64,000 nt of DNA, taken from positions 12,505,868-12,569,867 of the forward strand of contig NC_045150.1 of the NCBI RefSeq assembly GCF_008831285.2, in the 5' to 3' direction. The translations under genes and the position numbers were made by a program. Positions 1-9,619 of the stretch are shown here, piece by piece. This stretch comes from Nymphaea colorata. Its lineage: Eukaryota > Streptophyta > Magnoliopsida > Nymphaeales > Nymphaeaceae. Each line of letters begins with the position of its first letter. Positions within the stretch are counted from its first letter, which is position 1. The notes under the pieces were generated by a model, which was not told where the DNA came from, ran no database searches, and saw only the letters and a list, made by a program, of their open reading frames with translations.

Positions 1-158
1 GCAGATAACCAAGAAAAAACAGATTTCCCCATTCCTAATAACATTGGGATGAAAATGTAACACCCAAAAGAAACCTCTCAATCAGTAAAGGACTTTTGAG
101 AGCGAAAAATTATTTCACATCTTCGGAATTTGAATTTTACTAGTTCATGGTTTTCTTG

Positions 159-2659
159 TCACTTTCTTGTAGCTGTTCTAGCCGCCGTCTTCTTGTGCTC
201 AGCAACAGCCTTGTCGAACGTGTTCCTCACATGTTGGCACATTGTCATCAGATCCTGTAGCGCATCCTTCAATACATCCTTTGCAGGTTCGCCTTGAAAA
301 AAGGAATAAGAAGCGGGGGTCATATAACCAAGAACATAAGGACAATTAGCGTGGACTAAGATGATTCTGAAAATATGAAAAACCACAATATCTTTTACGG
401 ATATAGCAAGCAACTGCATTTAATGGTCTACCAAGAGGTAGATTGTCACAAAGATGGTTCAGAAAAATAAACCAAGACGGGGCAGAACGAGTAGATTTGG
501 TGCGTCCACGAGAGATACACAATTATGAAAGTGAACCCCTGGGTCTTCCTGGAGAAAGGAGCTAAAAGCTCATGGACCCTTTCTTTGGTCTTCTCGTTAA
601 CAGCAGTATGCAACTCCCCTTGGCAACAAAATCTGGGCATACCCACCAAGAGAAATCCATTCACCTGGCAAGAGTGGCTCCGGAAAAACATCAAAATTAC
701 AGGAGCCAGAAATTTTAAATGGACATCATTAGCCTCCAATCAGCAAAAGTTACCGAAGGTTATACAAACTGGAGGCCTGACCTTTCTGCTTCCAGAAATT
801 GTTCTCTTGGAAGCTGTTTGGCAACAAGCCAACAATAACATATTGTTACTGTCCTATGAATCTGTCCCAATAAATGGGACACATTCATGGAACACTTGTT
901 ATGGCATTTTATGAATCTGCCTCATTTTTTGGAGGCAGGTTGATAAGACAGTAACAGAGTGTTAGGGGCCATTTGGTAACACTAACAACTTGTTGCCATC
1001 CTATGAATTTGTCCCAAAGAATGGGGCAGATTTATGAAAGGCCACCACACAATATTCCATGAACCTACCCCAATTTTTGGGGCAAATTCATGGAATAGTA
1101 ACAACTTGTTCCAGTTGCAAAACGGTCATTTAGGAACACCAAAAAGAGTAGTTCAAGAAAGCATGACATAAGGCTGGGCATCGGGCAGGGTACCAAACTC
1201 AACTTAGGCCAGAAAAATGTGTACTGGGCCAGCCCAATAAATCTCTTTTAATATTATTTTTATTAATATATATATATATAATTATATATATTCTATTACG
1301 ATATATTTATGTATTATTTTATATTAAAATAAATTTATTTATTTTAATCGGGCCGGGCCTGGCCTTAAGTTTCAGGTGTCGGGCTGGGCTCGAGCCATGG
1401 TCACGAGCTGTGACCTAGCCAGATGGCCATGCCTAATGACATATACAAAAAGAATATTGCCTACCAGATACGTGATAAAACCAGCAGAAACAAGTTCGGT
1501 CAGTAACTCCTATGACAGCCAAAGGTTAGCAATGCTGTCGACCAGATTTGCCTTAAATCTTTCTACCTACAAGACTTCATACAGAATACAGTGGAAAAAT
1601 AAACTGTTCGTCCAAATGTGGTCCATTGCTTGGCCAAGGACTGAAGTCAAGAGTTGAAAGCAATAGTCACCCAAGTGTCTGTGACTCTGGAAATGTTTAT
1701 TTTAGTATCCACAACTGCAAAGGGTTGTACAACTTATTAACAAGGGAAATAACGGAAAAAGTGTACTCCATAACTTCCCACTTTTGATATATCTTCCTGT
1801 TTCACTGCCTTAGAAACTGAATCTCATGATAGGTTTCGCCCAGGCAAGCACGAGTATACAGCCATGTGCGTGTACCCACAAGAAGTAATCTGAGCTAAAG
1901 ATTAGAATGTAAAGTCAACTAAGAGATTAAATATAAAGCATACCAGTTGTTTGCACCCTTAAATTCACACGGTTTTCTGACGGATGAGGAATGCTGTAAC
2001 CACAAAATTCTACTCTTGGACTGAATAAACAGAAACACAAGACTTTAGTAGCAAGTTTTAATACACTCGCACTGACAACAACAAGAAACACAAACTTCAG
2101 TAGCAAATTTTAACATTTCATACGGACAAGAATTTATAAGGTTTACCTATTTATGGAGGTTAAAAAAAAAATCCTTTTTGAAACATCTACTCTTCTCACA
2201 AAAGTTTGCAGGGCCAGAACCTTTGCCATGTTCCATCCACAGGGTATAGTTTGGTTGGAATCAGAAATTTCTCTTTTGTAAACATTGAAAAGAATGTGAG
2301 ACTCATTTTGACTTCTCCATCAAACATGGAGAGGTTTTCAACAGGGAACGTTTTGTGAGGCTGTACCTTCTTTGCCTTCAAAAAGGAGAAAAAGTGTCAG
2401 CTTCCAAATAAGGGCAAGATGTTCCCTAACTTATGAAAATTTTGGCTAGCAAATTTTACGAAACATGTCAAAACTAATGGGGCCCTTTGGCAAACTTCTG
2501 CAACTGGCTATGAAATGGCCCCTGCATTAGTGACTAGATAATAGTTTAAGACCCGTACTCTTGATTTAGGACAAATCTGACAGAGTTTCCCAGAGTATGA
2601 TCTTCATTTGTCAGAGAAAATGTGGATGATCTTGGTTCAGAAACTGATCCATATTCCAT
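159..2659 (-). CDS. RPAC2: DNA-directed RNA polymerases I and III subunit RPAC2 (AC19), three exons
   Basis: Small subunit shared by RNA polymerases I and III (yeast AC19, bacterial alpha N-terminal-like fold); it pairs with AC40 in the assembly platform for rRNA and tRNA/5S transcription in nucleolus and nucleus. Exons on the minus strand: 2659-2559, 2020-1944 and 292-159. The splice sites fit GT-AG and the three pieces sum to 312 bp, 103 residues plus stop, close to the roughly 100-residue family length. Visible family signatures are [20 protein letters not shown] in exon 1, [20 protein letters not shown] in exon 2 and a [12 protein letters not shown] helix in exon 3. The ATG at 2659 gives the family-like MEYGS start; the open frame continues upstream but without family similarity. 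Intron 2 (1943-293) holds foldback repeats. The family assignment is firm and the boundaries are inferred by eye. Confidence 0.92.
820..1135. repeat. Degenerate duplicated foldback (MITE-like) sequence in RPAC2 intron 2
   Basis: Two related blocks (about 845-950 and 995-1110) share CCTATGAATYTGTCCCAA followed by ATGGGRCA and a later TTCATGGAA. Each folds on itself (TGTCCC against GGGACA), and ends such as GGCCATTTGG and a rough complement AAACGGTCATTTAGG flank the second block. This looks like tandem or nested MITE remnants. I saw no clean target-site duplication. The one open frame crossing it has no family resemblance and I treat it as chance. Confidence 0.4.
1169..1400. repeat. Remnant of the GGGCTGGGCA-type dispersed repeat
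   Basis: Begins TAAGGCTGGGCATCGGGC and is followed by an AT-rich core, then GC-rich GGGCCGGGCCTGGCCTTA and a GGTGTCGGGCTGGGC stretch. The same GC-rich end sequences recur near 16561, 17700, 18845, 26737, 27000 and 58760. The right end is unclear and no target-site duplication was found. Confidence 0.45.
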
Positions 2660-3298
2660 TGCCAGCAGCACCTCTGCATTCAGTGAACGAATAAAAAAAT
2701 TGGTTATATCTTTTCTTTCAACAGTATGATGCAAGATATCTGCAGTTTCTTTTTGAACCTTAAGAGAGATATCTAAAACATCCCTAGTTATAGATCCAAA
2801 GATAAAGCTATTTAAGTGAATTACAAGAAATACCACAATGATATACAATAGATGCATGAACAAATGCAAATGAAAAAAAGTAGACCAAGAATCACTATGT
2901 CATCTGTGCCAACTTTGTGTGTCCATGCACACCTAACTGGGATTGCTGCAAACACAAAATACAGACACAAAAATGATTTGACACACAAAGACATGAAACA
3001 AAGAGGTAAAACTTCCTCAGTGAAAAAACCAATTGATGAAAACAATGCAAGCTTTGTGAATGGGAGCATTCAAAACTTCCAAACCCACAGAGGTCAGACA
3101 GCAAGAAACACTATGATGCCAGCAGATTTATAAACACATGAAACAAAGATTGGATAAGTTGTATTAAAATGATTAACAACAAGACCTTGAGTTTCACTTT
3201 TCTCCTAAGGTAAGCTGATCACAAAAATGACACATGAGCAACAAGAAAATGGAATATAGAAACTTAGTTTTCAGACAAAACCATGCCCTAGACTTTGT

Positions 3299-3406
3299 TT
3301 AGCTTGGCATTTCCATTAATGATTGCCGCCCTCGAATAGAAAGACTGAAAGGTCTTCGGGGCTTTTCTATAACCAATCCAGATAAACTACCTCTGGAAGT
3401 TGCCAT
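3299..3406 (-). other. 35-codon short ORF upstream of RPAC2 (possible leader uORF)
   Basis: An ATG at 3406 opens a 35-residue frame ending at TAA 3301-3299. It starts MATSRGSLSG and is basic and serine-rich (KPRRPFSLSIRGRQS). It lies about 650 bp upstream of the RPAC2 start on the same strand, so it could be a uORF in an unseen leader exon, an independent small peptide or chance. Composition is more protein-like than the AT-rich surroundings, which is the only reason to list it. Confidence 0.2.
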
Positions 3407-3652
3407 CAGAGTGACATGAACACAATTAACTGTCAACAATGGAAAACCTGTTTACCTAAGAAACTAACAAAGTATCAGTTGACATATATTCCATTCTTCA
3501 GGGCACAATACCATGTCAGGGAATTCAACTAAAACCAACTTCTTTATCAAAAAGGGTTGCACTTAGGTGTAATTAACAGAATTACCATTGATATTTTTTC
3601 TTCGTAAATGTAGCCTTTTGATGTGTAATTGAACAAAACACTCTTAGAGCCT

Positions 3653-5473
3653 TCACCAATAATCATTGCATGAACATGAACCCCGCCAAAACCGGTGGAA
3701 TCGATTCCGGTCCCTCACTATGATCTCCCTATAATAAACCTTGGAGATGAATCTGGTTGCATTATGGCAATCATCACAGACCCGTAGATTCTTGACAATG
3801 CGTATGGTGGTTCCTCGAGGAGTCTTCAATAATGCAAAAGCTATGGCCAATTTCTCACTATGTTGATGTAGTGCGTCTTCCTTGTCTTCCTCATCTATGT
3901 CAAGCAACACATTAGTAGTTCTTGGGATGTATCCTGCCATCTTTAGCTTCTTGCCCATCTCATCCAACATCTTGTATATCTCTCGGGATTCAGGATGAGA
4001 TTTATCTCCTGCCACAAATTCATGTATGGAATTGTTCAGCTCTATCAATGTGCAGCCTGGTGTCTTCTTGATCCCTTGCTTGTTCATCATCTCCCTCACC
4101 TTCGCCTTATCACTCCATTGGCTCATCGATCCATAGATATTTGATAGAAGAACATAATTTGAACAGCGGTTTGGCTCAAATTTTATCAACCATTTGCTGA
4201 TTTGCTCCCCAATCTTGAGCTTCCCATGGATTTTGCAAGCACTAAGCAATGAGCGCCAAATGATAGTGTTTGGCTCTATGGGCATGGTCCTTACAAATTG
4301 AAATGCTTTTTCTACAAGTCCTGCTCGGCTAAACAAATCAACCATGCAGCCATAGTGTTCAATCTTAGGCGTGATGCCATAATCATCAACCATGGAATCA
4401 AAATACCGACACCCATCTTCGACTAGGCCAGCATGACTGCATGCAGAGAGCACACCAATAAAGGTAACATCATCAGGCTGAATTTTTGACCTTCTCATCT
4501 CCAAGAACAATTCCAGGGCCTCCCCACCATGACTGTGCATTGCAAGGCCATCAATAATGGCAGTCCATGACACTACAGTCCTTTCAGGCATTCCATCAAA
4601 GATGCGCCTAGCATCCTCAATACTTCCACATTTGGCAAACATGTCAATGAGTGAATTACAAAGTGGAATTGTTCTTGGTATCGAACACCGCTCAATGTAC
4701 ATATCAATCCATTTCCCAAGCTCCAAAGCACCTAGATCAGCACAGGCTGACAGAACACTCACTATAGTGATACCATCTGGAGGGATGCCATCTACTTGCA
4801 TCCTCCGAAATAACTCGATGGCATTGCTAGAGCAGCCATTCCGAACATACCCACCAATCAAAGCACTCCAACATACTGGATTCCTTCGGTGAGGCATTTC
4901 ATCAAAAACTTTACATGCATAATCAATTCCACCATTACAACATCCATACATGTGAACCAATGTATTTCCCACAAACTCATCTTGATAAAACCCCAATTTA
5001 AAAACAAACCCATGAATCTGGAGACCTAAATTTATATCCAACAAGCCTGCACATGCCTTGAGGATGAAAGGGAAGGTAAACTTATTTGGAGTAACACCCT
5101 CCTTGATCATGAGGGAGAAGAAATGGATGGATTTTTGTTTGTGTGGGTCACCCAATTGTGCATATCCTCGCATAATAGTGTTGTAGAGGAAGGCATCTCT
5201 AATTGGGGATTGAAAAAACATTGACTCTGCAATCTCCATAGCATTGAGTTGAGGACAAATGGATATGAGTTTGGTAATGATAAGTAGGTTGGAGCTCAAA
5301 CCAGTCTTGGTGAGGTGGGAGAGAAGCTGGTGAATGTGGGTTGGGGTGGTACAGGATTCCAATAAGGCAAGACACCGCTGCTCCCCCGATCTATTGAGGG
5401 AGTGATGGCAGAAAACCCACCGGAGTGTAAAGAGATGATTTCTTGAGAGTCTAGCTGGAACGTCAAACCGCAT
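3653..5473 (-). CDS. PPR protein, PLS class with E/E+ and DYW deaminase domain
   Basis: Intronless gene of 606 codons. The N-terminus (MRFDVPARLSRNHLF) is basic and poor in acidic residues, as expected for a mitochondrial or plastid targeting peptide. Then come tandem PLS-type PPR motifs (for example VCWSALIGGYVRNG and VVSWTAIIDGLAMH), an E domain and a complete DYW domain. The deaminase signature HSE is at residues 538-540, CDDCH at 566-570, CSC at 600-602 and the terminal NDYW ends the protein. Such proteins bind organelle transcripts sequence-specifically and carry out C-to-U editing. The ATG at 5473 was chosen because the frame upstream reaches only a TTG codon and the downstream sequence is targeting-like. 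The target transcript cannot be read from sequence, so no symbol is given. It neighbours RPAC2 on the same strand but is unrelated in function. Confidence 0.93.
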   Translation of the reverse strand: MRFDVPARLSRNHLFTLRWVFCHHSLNRSGEQRCLALLESCTTPTHIHQLLSHLTKTGLSSNLLIITKLISICPQLNAMEIAESMFFQSPIRDAFLYNTIMRGYAQLGDPHKQKSIHFFSLMIKEGVTPNKFTFPFILKACAGLLDINLGLQIHGFVFKLGFYQDEFVGNTLVHMYGCCNGGIDYACKVFDEMPHRRNPVCWSALIGGYVRNGCSSNAIELFRRMQVDGIPPDGITIVSVLSACADLGALELGKWIDMYIERCSIPRTIPLCNSLIDMFAKCGSIEDARRIFDGMPERTVVSWTAIIDGLAMHSHGGEALELFLEMRRSKIQPDDVTFIGVLSACSHAGLVEDGCRYFDSMVDDYGITPKIEHYGCMVDLFSRAGLVEKAFQFVRTMPIEPNTIIWRSLLSACKIHGKLKIGEQISKWLIKFEPNRCSNYVLLSNIYGSMSQWSDKAKVREMMNKQGIKKTPGCTLIELNNSIHEFVAGDKSHPESREIYKMLDEMGKKLKMAGYIPRTTNVLLDIDEEDKEDALHQHSEKLAIAFALLKTPRGTTIRIVKNLRVCDDCHNATRFISKVYYREIIVRDRNRFHRFWRGSCSCNDYW

Positions 5474-6179
5474 GTTTGTAGTGGGAAACAAAGTGGCAGC
5501 ACATCCAAGGATTTCTCGAATTGAGTGAAAATGAGTGTTGTTCTAACTTCCAACCTGTATTGATTGGAACCCAAATTTACTCCTCAAAAATGTAATCACA
5601 TGAGCTATTTGCTTAATAAAAATGAAGACAAAGTTTTGTACTACTCTTGGTTATTAGCGGAGATACAAAACATGTAGAACTGAACAAGGCATTTTAAGGC
5701 TTATTCATTAACTCAGTTGAGTAGCTCAAACACAACTTATCTAAGTCATAAACGTGGCCTATTCAAGCACAGCTCATAAAATGCTCTTTCACCACATGGA
5801 CCTAAAATGAAACTCGGATAAGCCCAAGCTTGCAATGCCATCAATATCATTGAGCCGTGAGTTCTAAAATTTGCAAGTTGACATTGAATCACATCTCACT
5901 TAGGCTCATGGATCTGCATGGATCAATTTAGGCTTGCGTACATGAAACATATTAAAAAATAAATTGAATCAACAAAAATGTAAATTAGTGGGCAAAATCT
6001 AGTAATAAGATAAATGGGATAGCAGAATTGCTTGTCAATGGATTGTATAGCCAATGAACATAAACAAGCTAAGTGGAAGCAACACAACCATTTTGTATTA
6101 TATTCACTTAGCCTTGCAGTGGAAGCTTGTCAACTCGTCTGCTTATTGAATGTAGTGGAAATGAGCTTGGAAAGAGCTA

Positions 6180-6310
6180 ATAGTCACAAATAATGCTTTG
6201 GACTTTTAAATGGCGAGGTTTTCTCAAAAGGTGAGCTTGAAAAAAAAAACGACAAATAAGGTAAATTTTTAAAAGTAAAAAAAAAAACTCAAAATTAGGG
6301 GAAAAAATAG
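6180..6310. repeat. Truncated copy of the CATAGTCACA MITE
   Basis: Starts ATAGTCACAAATAATG and continues with a degenerate GGCGAGGTTTTCTCAAAAGGTGAGCTTGAAAAAA and GGTAAATTTTTAAAA. It matches the left part of the full copy at 9276-9619 and the inverted copy at 25808-26167. The other terminus is absent, so this is a fragment. Confidence 0.6.
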
Positions 6311-6632
6311 ATAAAAAAACTAATAGTACTATACGTGTATGATTTTACATATATGTATATTATATTATTATAATTACATATACAACATAAACACAATAAC
6401 CATCAATTATTAACAGCTGCACACCCAGTGTGCACTTAATTTCTGGTGTAGCAGCAAATTTACAACATGGTCAGCACCCATGTGACAAACCTAGTAATCA
6501 TGGTGAAATTCAAAATATGCAGAAAAAATTATTGGACACGCTTCAACACGTTGTGCGCAATCCATGTAGAGCCTCTTAACCCACACGAACATGTAACCCA
6601 TCAGCATAGCTGCATAAGAATTTGGGAAACTA

Positions 6633-6780
6633 TGTCACATACGTGCGGGGTGCGGGTGCAAGTGCCGGTGCTGCACATCTCAAAAAATTTAGGTGTGGTG
6701 GTGCGACAATGGAATTTATTATTAGTATTATTGATTTATTATTATAATATATATATATATAATATAATATATGACAAAAA
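6633..6780. repeat. Truncated TGTCACAT/GGGTGC-end DNA transposon
   Basis: TGTCACATACGTGCGGGGTGCGGGTGCAAG matches the terminal sequence of the longer elements at 15811-16482 and 43967-44312, and is followed by an AT microsatellite core as at 59392-59707. I could not find the matching inverted right end, so it is probably truncated. Confidence 0.45.
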
Positions 6781-8006
6781 ATTGTTTATAAACCACAAAA
6801 TTATCAAATAATAAAATCAAAATTGGCTGTCGAAGGCTCGAATACTTGCCTCCTCTGCCATTCTGAATGTAGTTTTTGGAAAAGAAAAATGTACAAAAGA
6901 ACACGACCTCCACTGCCATGGGGTGAACGCCGGAAGTGCGATACATATATATACTGATGATAACGAGGCTAATGTGGGATAAAGACAAGAGAAACAATAA
7001 TCCAGACGCCCCACCATGCTTCATATCATAGATAATTGTATGGTAATTTCCTTTTTTTGTTATCTTTGCTGTCGAGAGAAAGAGAGAGCTAACAGGGAAC
7101 TGTGTGAAACAGGAAACACAAAAACAGAGGCATCTACGTACACAGGAAACACAAAAACAGAGCGTCACTCTAGCTACCTTCCTTCCTTAAAGCTAAGTGA
7201 AAAATAAAAGGCTAATGGCCTGTAGATTGTCACTTGATTTTAGAGAGAGAGCAAAGGACGGAGAGAGAGCAGCGGCCGCCGGGTGGAGGTAGAAGACGGA
7301 GAGGATGCCGCCGGTGAAGGAGAGAGAACAGAGGACGGAGAGAGAGAAGCGATCGTGCCCTACATCGAATTTTACTTAAATAAAAATTTAAAAAAACCTA
7401 AAAATGGACCAAAATGTTCAGAATGCGGTTTGACCGCACCTGACGCGGGTCGCACCCGCACCCGAGTCGATACTATGCGGGTGCGGGTCCAGCAGCGGTG
7501 TGCCTTAGGTGGAGTAAAAAGAGACAGAGAGAACAGCTGGTTGTGTGGAAACTGGAAACCCAGCAGAGCAACGGTAGAAACTGAGAGATGGGGGAAAGAA
7601 TGGACAGAAATTCTAATCGGACTAATATTCCAAAACATGCATTCTAAGTAAAAATTCATTAACTATAGAAGAGGTGAAACAATACACACAGGGGAGGAGG
7701 GGGTTCTAAGTCTAATCTCAACTCTATTTGAGTTCCCCTCACAGAATCATACAAATTGAAGGGTAACTCATGCATTCCACTGTCAAAATCAATCCTTGGC
7801 CGCTGGAAGAATCAAGAAGATATCACACGATGAACACCTCTCCAGCTTATAGACAAAGCGAAGGCTGCAGGACAAGGCATTCAGAGATATCAAAGCCAAA
7901 GGCCTCCGAGTTTGTACCCATTCATGGGCCAATAGATGAATGAAGACTCAAAACTTCACAGCCTACTTAATCTAAGGCGCAACCACGCCAAACATATTTC
8001 GTTGCT

Positions 8007-8081
8007 TCACCAAATTTGAAGAACCATAGACCAACGATAAGTGAATAACAGTAGGGCGATGGCAACCAGAAGAACATCCAT
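8007..8081 (-). other. 24-codon short ORF, single hydrophobic segment
   Basis: ATG at 8081 to TGA at 8007-8009. The encoded peptide begins MDVLLVAIALLLFTYRW and looks like a single transmembrane segment followed by a basic or aromatic end. It sits in the candidate transcription unit behind a TATA/telobox leader. A size this small can arise by chance, and no family is recognised. Confidence 0.25.
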
Positions 8082-8220
8082 CTGAATAGAAAGAGAGAAG
8101 GCTCACCTTTTTCTGGCGAAGCCTATAGCTCAAAGATAAAAACCCTAGAGTCTCGGCTCCAAGTGAAAACGCAGGAACGAGGGAAGCGTTGAGTTCGATA
8201 AGTCGAGTCGATTGATGGCT

Positions 8221-8232
8221 TATATATATATA
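8221..8232 (-). promoter_or_regulatory. Possible TATA box of the candidate 7.7-8.2 kb unit
   Basis: TATATATATATAA read on either strand lies about 80 bp upstream of a telobox-containing leader on the minus strand. AT-rich microsatellites are common here, so the assignment rests on position only. Confidence 0.3.
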
Positions 8233-8547
8233 ACTTCCAAATCTTTGGTAGCTTACAGCCTCTGTTGGTTTTTTTGAAACATTTCTTAATGTAAAGCCAC
8301 ATATTTTTCTTTTCACTCATAATTAAGTATATATTGTATAAATAAATACAATTATTGTGGGATGAGATAACTATATATATATATATATATATAAATGATA
8401 GACGGTTAAGAAAAAACATGAACAAAAAGGTGATGGGTATTTTCACCATCTAACTTTTTCTTTATGTTTTTCTTTCAATTATTCATTTGCATAAGATGAA
8501 TGATCCCTGATTAGTAGATGATCCTAGATGGTGAGAGTCATTGTTCA

Positions 8548-8550
<3 letters not shown>

Positions 8551-8606
<56 letters not shown>
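8551..8606. repeat. (AT)n microsatellite, about 56 bp
   Basis: Uninterrupted alternating AT run. A shorter one lies at about 8372-8393. Confidence 0.95.
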
Positions 8607-8611
<5 letters not shown>

Positions 8612-9275
8612 GACAGACTTAAATAAACACATCTAGTTAAATATGTAGACCAAATAATAAATGAGTTGTTTTTGAAAAAGAATATGAAAAGGTTGAGTCT
8701 TGAGAATACTAAAAGAATTTAAATAAGACTTTTAAATAAGAATGGGAGAGACCAAAGAGTGAGTCACTCTCCTTTATGAGAGAGTAATAGTAAATTCAGA
8801 GATGGAAGTCTAAGTGTAATTGTGAGAGTTTAGTTGCCTTTTTTGCCGCAGCCTTAAAGTTGGAAGGTCCAACAGTAGGAGTTGGGGGATAAAGGCAAAG
8901 GAAGGTCCCTATGTTGGCTGTATCATACACCAAGATTAGAAACTGGAACTCACTTATCGTATTCCCTGCATTTCTTCAGCTATAGGCTCCCTTAAGGGGA
9001 AATGACTGAAATTTGAATAAGGTAAGTGTCTTACCTAGTTAAATAAATACCAGGATTATGTATAGTTCAGTATAAATGACAGGTTATGATATGAAATATA
9101 TATGTGTGTGAAGTGCAAAGAGGAGGAAGAAGATTTTGAATAAGTGCAAGTAGACTAGAGGTCTCCCAGTTCTAAGGTGATTCGAGTATTTTGGAACACT
9201 TTAACAAGTCCGTATACTAACATATGTATAAGTTCTGATGGAAGAGTTATATTATGATCATATGTATGCGTATGT

Positions 9276-9619
9276 CATAGTCACAAATAACGTCTCAGAG
9301 TTCTATACGGCAATGTTTTTCTCGGGTATAATACGGTGAGCTTGAAAAAAATGAAAAAATATGGTAAATTTTTAAAAATTTTAAAAAACTAAAAAAAAGA
9401 AAAAAATAAAACAAGTGAGAAACTAATAACACCAAAATCAAAAGATAAGTAGATTTGCAACAAAAGAAAAAAAAACTGTTTGACATTAAAAAACTGGAAA
9501 AAATGAGTTCGTTTTAACTTTTTTTTTTCAAAAAAAATACGTCTTTTAAGTTTTAAATGGCCAGCTAATTTATCGCTTTTTTGTATTTTTTTCGAAAAGA
9601 CTCGTTTTCTGTGACTATG
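9276..9619. mobile_element. MITE with CATAGTCACA terminal inverted repeats
   Basis: The 344-bp element starts CATAGTCACAAATAACG and ends CGTTTTCTGTGACTATG, giving a perfect 10-bp terminal inverted repeat. The interior is A-rich with no coding capacity. A related copy in the opposite orientation lies at 25808-26167 and a fragment at 6180. No clear target-site duplication is visible, so the superfamily is undetermined. Confidence 0.75.

Larger units (their letters stand above)
5474..7659. other. Intergenic region with repeat fragments; no supported gene
   Basis: Promoter side of the PPR gene followed by AT-rich sequence with two transposon fragments (listed separately) and a GA-rich purine stretch at about 7240-7350. 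Short frames at 6467-6811, 7016-7207 and 7283-7651 have low-complexity or repeat-derived composition. At 7440-7500 there is another GGGTGCGGGT-type stretch related to the TGTCACAT repeat family. No TATA-plus-ORF combination was convincing. Confidence 0.5.
7660..8232 (-). other. Candidate small transcription unit (unknown product)
   Basis: On the minus strand this segment has the layout of a small plant gene. A TATA tract lies at 8232-8221, followed by a leader with a telobox (AAACCCTAG at 8140-8148 on plus) and an exon-like sequence ending AAAAAG before GTGAGCC (about 8107). A 24-codon ORF lies further down, and an acceptor-like TTCTTCCAG occurs near 7810. GC content is higher than the surroundings and the stretch is free of obvious repeats. 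No protein family is recognised. It may be a non-coding RNA, a small peptide gene or a gene remnant. Confidence 0.3.

Noticed and set aside
525-914. 129-codon open frame on plus in RPAC2 intron 2
   Set aside because: It crosses a foldback repeat, shows no family motif and has repeat-derived sequence; treated as chance.
4557-4892. 111-codon frame antisense to the PPR gene
   Set aside because: Shadow of a conserved coding region with no independent start context or motif.
8551-8606. Long AT run as a possible replication origin or matrix attachment site
   Set aside because: A simple microsatellite; nothing else in the sequence supports an origin function.
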